Assembly: GCA_921293015.1 (NCBI GenBank)
Contig: OV121091.1
Coordinates: forward strand, 14,227,755-14,291,754
DNA from: Phorcus lineatus
Lineage: Eukaryota > Mollusca > Gastropoda > Trochida > Trochidae
Reading direction: 5' to 3'
Length of the DNA: 64,000 nucleotides
A model generated the notes under the pieces. The model saw only the letters and a program-made list of their open reading frames with translations. It was not told where the DNA came from and made no database searches. The position numbers were made by a program, and so were the translations under genes. Positions 22,801 to 34,053 of the stretch are shown piece after piece; the first letter of the stretch is position 1, and every line of letters starts with the position of its first letter.

Positions 22801-25800
22801 AATACTTGACATACATTTCGGAAACAATTTACATAAAGTTTCAACAAGAAATCGGTATAACAGGATGGTGTATATATTTATGAAGTTTGACTCGTTTTCC
22901 TTAACACACATTGGTCTAAGTTGTAACAATTTCGTTGAATGAGATCTAGCTTTCGCAAAAAGTAGGCAACCACAACAGCTTGATATTGGCATTTTAAGGA
23001 TGTTTCGTAAGAGGAAAAAGCTCATGCGCAAAGCAGAAAATACATCTTAGAATTATTATTGTTAGAGAAGAACGAAGTCTTTCAATATTTACCCATCATT
23101 TACCAATGTTAGGTCTGCATCAGCTGTCACTGTGTTGTTAGCAGTAACAGTTTCCAGTCGAATTGCGGCGTAATCTGGTTACAAAATTACTTGAATTAAA
23201 AAGCTATATACGGGTGCAAAATCATCATTTCATTTTCAAAAATGGTTTTCAAAATTTAAGATTTCGAAAAATCTGTTTACCATTTTCAGGAACACTGAAT
23301 GTGAAAATCAGGACGGTTCCAACCGAAACGGGTGTATCGGGTAAAAGAGCTCCATCTTTTGTTGTGATTGCCATGGTAACTGGATTAAATGTGCTTGTAA
23401 TTATCTCCTGTTGGTTGAGAACTCTGTGAAAGATAAGACAAATTGAAACAATTTCCATTTTTTAAAGGTAAATACAAATGAATATAATAGACAAAATGTG
23501 ATTACTGCTTACGTGAATCAAATGATTAAATTTATTTATCTAACAACCCAACAAATTCAAGTTACTTCATAGGTACCACTGTTGATATATAAGCGTTTCC
23601 GGGTCCTTATATTATCATGTAATTATGCGTATCCTAGCGCAAATATATGGTAATTTGGGATGTCATTCAGGCATGGTAGCATTGCGAAAAGAAACAGTTA
23701 ATGTTGAATTTTCAATACAGATGAGAATATCCATTGTACCTTACGCAGTTGAATATCATACAAACGCAACAATTTTGGGATGAGTTGGGATCAAAATTTA
23801 TTTGAAATTTTTTTGTTGTCTACAAAATCCTTTACAAGGGATTCAAAACAACTTTGAATATTTCGATTTTTGAACGAGAGACAAGACGATCCCTATAGTA
23901 ATGATTATTTGAACATGTCTATTTGCCGCATTGGCAATACGTGATCTTTTGTCGGTTCTGCCAAAGTAATATTATCCGCGTCCAAACTATAAAAAAAACA
24001 TATGATATTTGCACTCAGATACAGAAGTTAGCGAACAAACTTTTGGTGTGAAGCTATAATGACAATATCTAATTGATTTAACAAACAATGTTTCAAACTC
24101 ACTTGAGACAAGTGCATCATTAATTATTGCAAATAACTCACTTATCAGCAGTAACGGAAAAGGAAACAGCGTTGATCTCAACTCCGTCAACGTCTAATGT
24201 CGTCGTCAACGTCAGCTGAAGGTCAAGGCCAGTCAGATAGTTCTCCTTGTACTGGATAGTCACGTGACGAACCTTCGTTGTTGAATTCTGTAATGAAATA
24301 AAATCCTTTATAAGAAATCTACTGCTTTGAAAATCAGTCATCTTTGTTCCTTTACATTAAGTTAATGTTATTGCGCTGATTTTCTTCTCAGAGAGTCGAT
24401 ATGGAACGATATATGACAAATAACAAAATCGAAATATGGAAAATAAGACAACTTCTGTCTATTTCAACATGCCAAAATTCAAATTTTTTTTACGACCAGA
24501 CGATCCCTTAATAAGCACAATAATATGGACATTGGTGATCATTTGTCAGTTTTGCCGATATTATTTTATTGACGTCCAAACCAAATGCAAATTACATGAT
24601 ATTTGCACTACGATTCAGTGGTAAGTGAACAAACGTTCGGTATGCAGCTGTATGCCATGATTCCTTCACCAAAGAAAACGACATATGAACGATAATTGTG
24701 AATTTAACAGTAAATATAATTTAAATATAAATATTGCAAGGTTGTTAATGTTGCAATATTTTGCCGCCAGTGGAATCTGCCGGAAGCCCGAGAAGAGGCC
24801 GTTTCAGGACAGAGGTTTTATAGCAATTAATGACTAATATATAACTATTTCGTTCGACAACCAACTCAGACACGATGAATCTTGACAAGATGACAGGACA
24901 TAGTCATGACACCAAGCAAAAATTACGTGATGTTTCAATTGGCTGACATTCATCAGATAGTTTGTCCTTCACCGCCATGGAACTGATGTACAAACACATA
25001 TAGTGCTCGAAAAAGAATAGCGATTAGCGTTGGCGATTATTACTTGGGCAATCCCTGTGGGTAGAGGATTTAAGAACACACCTCCCACGCATTTCCGCAT
25101 TCGATGTTTGTGTGAGAGAAAGCGCCATAATATCCGTCCCAGTGATCGGGTATACCATCAGCCTCTGCAAGCGGAAGTAGACGACATGTCGGATGACCGG
25201 ATATGTATATAACGCCATCAAATCCGGGTAGCGGGTTAATGTGTACCATCATTTTATCGGTTGTGCTGACTGCCTCGTCTGAAATAAAGCAGATAACACA
25301 AATCAAGTTATTTATCATCCCGCTACATCAGCGTAATTGAATCAGCTGATCGAGCTGCTTGATGTCGCGGCTGTGCTCACTTGTTATTGTTTCAGCCAAT
25401 GAAATGTCGTAATCCAAGGAGCTTGACGCTACGCTTTTGAACTTAACGGAATTTTCAAACTAGGTTGTGCCGATGGATGCGAGTCTGGTTAGACAGCTAG
25501 CGATACGAGGGATTTGGCTCGAAGGAGATCAGGGTATATGGAAGGAGCTCGATCAGCGGATTCAATTACGCTGATGAAGCGGGATGGTTATCTATTGCCT
25601 CACTTGAAAAAAAACATTCGCCGGAATACTTGTGTATACATGTTATACGCTATAGCACAAAGGTAAGAACATAGTCCACTTAAAACATGAAACCGGTGGT
25701 AAAAATATTGTTGCTGACGATTGCCTTATTTGACAAAGAGTAGCTGCGTGGCTATATTGCTGCAGAAAATGAATGGAAACAATAAACAGTCGTCGTAAAC

Positions 25801-28800
25801 ATTTTTATCTTACATCTACTATGGGAACAGTTTTCTCCGTAGTAATCTTCGTGACAATAACAGGAAGTGACGTCATCTTCAAAACATGTTCCGCCATTTT
25901 CACATACTGTGGTGTCGCACCCTCCTTTATCGACAAATTCTGTTGATATCAATGCATATTGATCAAACATTCATTGAAATATAAGGTTTAAGAAAATAAT
26001 TAAGATGTGACCTTCAAGGTGAGGTCAAGGTCAGAAAAGTGACTAGTGGCTGCTGGAATCAAGAATATGTAGACGGTTCATTAGATACTGCCTTCAAAGA
26101 CTTTGGTAGTCAAAGTATCTGCAATCGACGTATGCGCAATTTTCCAATGTAGGCCCTCACCAAATGTGAAGACGAAAGAAGCAACGGTTCATGACTTCAT
26201 ATCATGTAAAAGAGTTTTAAAAGTGGTCAAAGCGCCGTGATGAACTTAACTTATTAGTCATCCAAATTGACTGACATTCGGATAAGCTCTAAATGTAAGC
26301 TTTGACCAAATGTGAAGACTTAGGGTGCAGCGGTTCTGGGTATATCGCTGGGATGGCGTATGCCTTGGCCATGCATGGGAAGATGGACACCAGAGTACTG
26401 GGAAGATGGGCACAAGAGAACGTGGAAGATGGGCACCAATTAGTACTCAAGTTCACAAATGATTGAAATAAGGGCGATGGAAATGATTTCATCTTCAAAT
26501 CTGTTAAGTAATTAAGTTAAACAAAATTCACAAATTTACAGAATACTTGAATTTCATGCCAGTAAGACATTATATACGTGAAGTTCATGGAGACACCAAA
26601 CATTTCATATGTGCTTTACACTGTGTTGTGTCCTTGAGCAAGGCAGTTCACCCAGCTGTACAATTAGGCACCTGAATACGGGATGTATACAAGTAGACCT
26701 ATAAGGTTGCGTGAAGCATCGCAAGTACAATTCCCTCAGGGTAATAATTGTTTAGCGCTTTGAGCATGTGCCTTGTTCATGGAAAAAACGCCATACAAAT
26801 GCACATTTATTATTGTCATTATGAATTAAACAACGTGAGTACAAATAACATCTGTAATTCAGCGTCAGTCTCACCTGTAGTTAGTCCACAATCAAAGCCT
26901 TGTCTTGACGGCGACAGAAGGTAGCACCCGGAACACTGGCCCGTGTCAACATTACAGGTTCCACCATTACAGCTCATTCCTTCTCTTCGGCAGTCGAAGT
27001 CGCCTTCAGCTTAAAGAGCCACTCCATGATTTTCAAAACATATTATTTACCTTTGATACGAACCTAAATGTCATATGTGGTGATATAAAATCAAAACATC
27101 TTAACTTTCATGTCCAAAAGACATATATGTGACAATTACTGGTTTTCCATGAAAATCTAAAAACAGCCTCATACATGCACAAAGGTGTAGATGTTCCGTG
27201 CAATCTGGGAATCATCACAATCTGCAGATTGTTCGCTCACAATCTGCAGATTGTTCGAACAATCTAGGAATTTTTTTCATTCCTAGATTGTTTAAACAAT
27301 CTGCAGATTGTGAGACCTGAACAATCTGGGAATGATTACAATCTGGGAATATGCTTGTTTGTAGTAAATCTTGCATTATCACATGAGAATTGTCTAGTTT
27401 ATTTAGGTTTTTCTTTGTGTATACATCAAAATGATGGAGAATAGTTGTCAAGTCATAGATTGTGAAGGCTCGCAACTCGCTTTTATGTCAAACTGACGGA
27501 GTATAGGGGCCGATTCCTAGATTGTGAAGGGCTTACAGATCGACATTATATCATACTGAGAGGGATTAGGGGTCAATTCTCAGATTGTGAAGGGCTCACA
27601 GCTCGCCTATATGTCAAGCTGAGGGACTATAGGGGTCTATTCTCAGATTGTGATGGTTCATAGCTCACATTTATTTAAACTGAGAGGGTAAAGCAGTCGA
27701 TTCTCAGATTGTGATGGGCTCATAGCTCTCCTATAAATCAAACTGAGGGAGTATATGGGTCGATTCCTAGACTGTGAAGGGCTTACAGATCGACATTATA
27801 TCATACTGAGAGGGATTAGGGGTCAATTCTCGGATTGTGAAGCGCTCATATCTCGCCTATATGTCAAACTGAGGGAGTATAGGGATCTATTCTCAGATTG
27901 TGAAGGGCTCACAGCTCGCTTTTATGTCAAACTGACGGAGTATAGGGATCGATTCCCAGATTGTGAAGGGCTCAAAGCTCGCCTATATGTCAAACTGAGG
28001 GATTATGGGGATCTATTCTCAGATTGTGAAAGCTCATAGCTCACCTTTATTCAAACTGAGAGGGTATAGCAGTCTATTCTCAGATTGTGATGGGCTCAAA
28101 GCTCGCCTATATATCAAACTGAGGGAGTATACGGGCCGATTCCAAGATTGTGAAGGGCTCACAGCGCGCCTATAAATCAAACTTACTGAGTATAGGGATT
28201 TCATTTCCCAGATTGTGAAGGGCTCAAAGCTCGCCTATATATCAAACTGAGGGAGTATACGGGCCGATTCCAAGATTGTGAAGGGCTCACAGCGCGCCTA
28301 TAAATCAAACTTACTGAGTATAGGGATCGATTCCCAGATTGTGAAGGGCTCAAAGCTCGCCTATATATCAAACTGAGGGAGTATACGGGCCGATTCCAAG
28401 ATTGTGAAGATCTCATAGCGCGCCTATAAATCAAACTGACGGAGTATAGGGATCGATTTTCAGATTGTGAAGGGCTCACAGGTCGCTTTTATGTCAAACT
28501 GAGGGAGTATAGGGGTCGATTCCAAGATTGTGAAGGGCTCATAGCTTGCCTTTATGTCAAACTGAGGGAGTATAGGGGTCGATTTCTAGATTGTGAAGGG
28601 CATTGCGCTTGTATTTGTGTTTTATTTTGCTAATAGAGGGCTCAGTTCACATATTGTGAATATGTGGAGGTAGAAAACTAGTTTGTATATCGATTCTGCG
28701 ATATTTGATTTTCATTAATCATAGTTTGCGGTAACCCGTATAACACTGTTTGGAGGGTGTTACTATTTATGTAGAAGTAAGAATTATTTCTTATATGTGT

Positions 28801-31800
28801 AAAATGTTTGCATATGGAAATCAATAAATAACAATTTACTATGAAAAGTATACTTAATATCTGAAAAGTTAATTACACTGAAATTTAATTCTTCATTCTC
28901 GCTTATTTGACTTAAGTTAGGTTAAATGAGCATAATTACTATCTGTATCAACACAAAACACTAATCTCCTTTGGTATGAATTACTTGCATATGCATGTAG
29001 ACACTTACACTTACAAGGTAGAATGAAGGAAATAGTCTCGTGATGCTAAAAGAAAGTTTCAAAAATCAAAGACAACAAACTATGATCCTTATAATTATTG
29101 TTCATTATGGAAACTTGATAGGTGTTACCTTTTCCCCTCATTTTCTTCCTGGACCGTGACATTGAAAGTTTTTATACGAACGACGCATAAATCGGAAAGT
29201 TACTTAATCTTTTGAGTTTGTATATGAACAGTTTTTAAATATATGAATTCAATTTTTTTTTTATAATACTCGAACAGTTAACATTTTGTGTTGTCGTGAA
29301 TAATTAGACCAGATGTCTAGCTGGGTCTGCTTATCAAAGCAACGTGTCACTTTGTCGCGTCTCTACTCAGACTTGCGCGTAAATTCGCGTACAATCACAT
29401 TAACTTCCTCTCTGTAATTTTATGTATATCTATCGCACGAATTCATGGGGCAAATACTTATACAATAATGGATTGACTGGAGTAAAATGTTTTATTGCTC
29501 TTCGGTCACAATATGGTCAACATTTTGACACATGTTTTTTCTGTAACGTTTTTAATAGTTTCTGTTATATCGGTTTGTGAAACTAACAAAGAAATGTTTT
29601 ATTTGATTTATTTATTATCTTTTCATGATTCAATATTTTAAGAAAATTTTGATGTGGATGGATTATTTACTACGCTGCAAGAAGAGTCATATTTATAATG
29701 GCATCGTCTCTACTCCGTACTGCGACCATAGTGACGGGAGTGGCAAACAACTGATTAACATTTAACTGATTTAAACAATATTTAATTTCCATGAAACATG
29801 TAATACACAACATTCAGAATATATATATTCAAAAAGGAATCGGTTGGTATCATTTATGAAATGATAAACAGATATTATTAGGGATTCGTTAGCACTCTGT
29901 GAAAAGGATTTGTCGCCGCTCAAGGTAGATTTTAATGTTATATCGTTTTTAAGTATTGATTTAATCGGAATCCATCATAAAGTGGGCATTTAAAGAAGTA
30001 ATGAAAAGGATCCTCCCGAATGTTTCCACAAGAACAGGCGGGATTTGCTGACAACAATAAGTGGACTTTGCGTAGTATATTTTCAATATGATGCTGTCAT
30101 TTTCCATTTTCATTTTCCATTTTCACCTGTTTAAACAAGCTTCTATACTCCCTTAATTTGACGTGAAGACGACCTATGAGCCCTTCACTATCTAGGAATC
30201 GATCCCTATACACCCTCAGTTTAACATATAGGCGAGTTGTGAGCCCTTCACAATCTAGGAATCGGCCGGCCCATATATTCCCTTAGTTTGACATATAGGC
30301 GAGCTGTGAGCCCTTCACAATCTGAGAATCGACTGCTATACCCTTTCAATTTAAATAAAGGTGAGCTGTGACCACTTCACAATCTGGTAATCAACCCCTA
30401 TACTCCCTCGGTTTGACATAAAGACGAGCTATGAGCCCTTCACAATCTGAGAATCGACTGCTATACCCTCTCAGTTTAAATAAAGATGAACTGTGAGCCC
30501 TTCACAATCTGGGAATCGACCCCTATACCCCCTCAGTTTGAGATATAGGCGAGTTGTGAGCTCTTCACAATCTGAGAATCGACTGCTATACCCTCTCAGT
30601 TTAAATAAAGATGAACTGTGAGCCCTTCACAATCTGGGAATCGACCCCTATACCCCCTCAGTTTGACATATAGGCGAGATGTGAGCCCTTCACAATCTAG
30701 GGATCGATCCCTATACTCCCTCAGTTTGGCATATAGGCGAGATGTGAGCCCTTCACAATCTGAGAATTAACCCCTATACTCAGTCAGTTTGACATAAAGC
30801 CGATCTATGAGCCCTTCACAATCTGAGAATCGACTGCTATACCCTCTTAGTTAAAATAAAGATGAACTGTGAGCCCTTCACAATCTGGGAATCGATCCCT
30901 ATACCCCCTCAGTTTGAGATATAGGCGAGTTGTAAGCTCTTCACAATCTAAGAATCGACCCCTATACTCCGTCAGTTTGATTTGTAGGCGAGCTATGAGC
31001 CCTTCACAATCTAGGGATCGATCCCTATACTCCCTCAGTTTGACATATAGGCGAGATGTGAGCCCTTCACAATCTGAGAATTGACCCCTATACTCAGTCA
31101 GTTTGACATAAAGCCGATCTATGAGCCCATCACAATCTGAGAATCGACTGCTATACCCTCTCAGTTAAAATAAAGATGAACTGTAAGCCCTTCATAATCT
31201 GGGCATCGACCCCTATACCCCCTCAGTTTGAGATATAGGCGAGTTGTGAGCTCTTCACAATCTGAGAATCGACCTCTATACTTTGTCAGTTTGACATAAA
31301 GCCGATCTATGAGCCCTTCACAATCTGTGAATCGACTGCTATACCCTCTCAGTTTAAATAAAGATGAACTGTAAGCCCTTCATAATCTGGGCATCGACCC
31401 CTATACCCCCTCAGTTTGAGATATAGGGGAGTTGTGAGCTCTTCACAATCTGAGAATCGACCTCTATACTCTGTCAGTTTGATTTATAGGTGAGCAATGA
31501 GCCCTCGACAATCTGAGAATCGATCCCTGTACACCCTCAGTTTGACATGTAGGCGAGATGTGAGCCCTTCACAATCTGAGCATCGACTCCTATATACCCT
31601 CTCAGTTTCATAAATAGGTGAGCTGTAAGCCCATCACAATCTGAGAATTGACCCCTATACTCCGTCAGTTTGACATAAAGCCGATATGTGAGCCCTTCAC
31701 AATCTGGGAATCAACCCCTATACCCCCTTAGTTTACTTATAGGCGAGCGGTGAGCCCTTTACAATCTAAGAATCGGCCCCTGTACTCCCTCAGTTTGACA

Positions 31801-33988
31801 TATAGGCGAGCTGTGAGCCCTTCACAATCTAGGAATCGATCCTTATACTCCCTCAGTGTGATATATAGGCGAGTTGTGAGGCCTTCACAATCTAGGAATC
31901 GATCCCTATACTCCCTCAGTGTGACATGAAGACGAGCTGTGAGCCCTTCACAATCTGAGAATCGTTCCTATTCTCCCTTAGATTGACATATAGGCGAGAT
32001 GTGAGCCCTTTACAATCTGAGAATTGACCCCTATATTCTGTCAGTTTAAATAAAGGTGAGCTATGAGCCCTTCACAATCTAGGAATCGGCCCCTATACAG
32101 CGTCAGTTTGGTTTATAGTCGAGCTGTGAGCCTTTCACAATCTATGAATCGACTGCTATACCCTCTCAGTTTAAATAAAGGTGAGTTAGGAGCCCTTCAC
32201 AATCTAGGAATCAACCCTTACACCCCCTAAGTTTGACATAAAGACGAGCTAAGAGTCCTTCACAATCTGGGAATCGACCCCCATACACCCTCATTTTGAG
32301 AAAGAGACAAGCTGATTGCTCATCACAATCTAGGAATCGATCCTTATACTTGCTAAATAGAGAAACCTTAATAAGCTAGATAATTCCTATTTTATAATGA
32401 TGAAAAACGCAAATTCCTAGATTGTGATCATTCCCAGGTTGTTCAGGTCGCACAATCTGCAGATTGTTTAAACAATCTAGGAATTCCTAGATTGTGAGCA
32501 AACAATCTGCAGATTGTGATATACCCCAGATTGTTCGTAACATCGATATCACGTCCAATATACATGGATACTACCTATATAACCTAACAAATGCTATCAA
32601 CTCCTTACTGCCTTCCTAGCTGTTTTAGATAAGTTTCCAAAATTACGTTTGACTATTTGACGCGCTCCACTGTCCGGTTTTCGATCATGATCGTGACGTT
32701 CTACCTTCATATTGTCACTGTAAAAAACCCAATAAGTTTTAAAATGTGTCTTTTTGGTAACAGTCAATACTTCGCGATTTATTGACATCATTAATTGAGT
32801 TTGGCATATATGACTCCAACAACTCACGGAATGGCTCTTTAAGCAGTGATAAAGAGACATTCCGTGTTTTCATAATTTTTATTTAGCTTTGGAGTGAACC
32901 AACATTCATATATGCTGATATAGATTAAACAAGATTAATATTTTCATGTTTAATGCCAAATACATAGCTTTCATTTGAAAAAATCGACCCAAGTCATGGT
33001 AGGGGTGCCTTATTTACGAAACCTTTGATTGTTTAACCTATGAAACACTAATATAATGTTAGCAATTCCAATACCCTTTCATATTTTTGTTAAGTAATCT
33101 GTTATTAAGGCTTATTTTTATTTGATCAATTAGCGAACGCAGAGATAAGACATTCATAAGCAATTGTATGACACTTATAATTAACTGAGTGCTATTCGAA
33201 CTGGCCCAACACTAAACAAATATAGAGGGGTTGAAACTTACATATCTATAGCTCAGCGGGGTAAAGGGTTTTGATTACTATGTACATATGTCATGAAATA
33301 AGGAACTCGGCTTCGGAGTATCGAAGCTAGGCTGGGTATTATAGTGAAGTTGACAGTATATGTGTGTAATTATATGAATGTATATTTGTAATGGTGAGTT
33401 GTCTGTAGTAGTTGGTTATGAAACTCTGTGTGCCAGTGTGTGTCTAATGTAGTGTATGATAGTTGTGGTGGTATGAAAGTTGATTGCACTGGAATTTTTA
33501 CCATTTATTTTAAGGGTTTCTATATTGTTTTATTGTGTGTCTCATAGGCCTATGTAGGCCCGACTCTGTATCAGGGTGTGACACTTTTGTAATAAAATAA
33601 TTTTCTTCTTCTTCTATAATTAACTGAGTGCTATTCGAACTGGCCCAACACTAAACAAATATAGAGGGGTTGAAACTTACATATCTATAGCTCAGCGGGG
33701 TAAAGGGTTTTGATTACTATGTACATATGTCATGAAATAAGGAACTCGGCTTCGGAGTATCGAAGCTAGGCGTTGGACAGTTTTTAGAAATTAGATATGA
33801 TCTCAATTACTCCTTTGCGCCTGAATGCTCTGGCTATTTGTCAAATGATGGATTCTAAACTAGGGCAATTGCTCACGCTCAGCTGATCAAATTAATTGCT
33901 GTCTCGAACTTGAAAGCCATCGCATTCAGTTCACATGGACCAAGACGTGAAATATGATTTGTTGTTTATGCGAGAGAGCGAGAGAGAT

Positions 33989-34053
<65 letters not shown>

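Larger units (their letters stand above)
27193..32544. mobile_element. Giant foldback element with inverted minisatellite arms (~5.35 kb)
   Basis: Outer terminal inverted repeats of about 145 bp (27201-27345 and 32405-32540) are collinear when one is reverse-complemented. They are built from palindromes such as CAATCTGCAGATTG and the core CAATCT(A/G)GGAAT. Inside lie two 63-bp minisatellite arrays in opposite orientation (27458-28600 and 30140-32355) around a 1.5-kb centre with no ORF. The element interrupts MITE B, and GAT on both sides (27190-27192 and 32545-32547) may be a 3-bp target duplication. The structure resembles the foldback class (Drosophila FB/Galileo type), but no transposase is present and relatedness is not shown. 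Confidence 0.75.

Noticed and set aside
27755-31084. Repeat proteins of 21-residue units in the foldback arms
   Set aside because: The 63-bp unit is divisible by three, so open frames arise by chance; many units carry stops and the region is intronic to gene 2.
33240-33330. tRNA-like D-arm TAGCTCAGCGGGG
   Set aside because: No box B or stem follows at the right spacing; it is at most an old SINE fragment.
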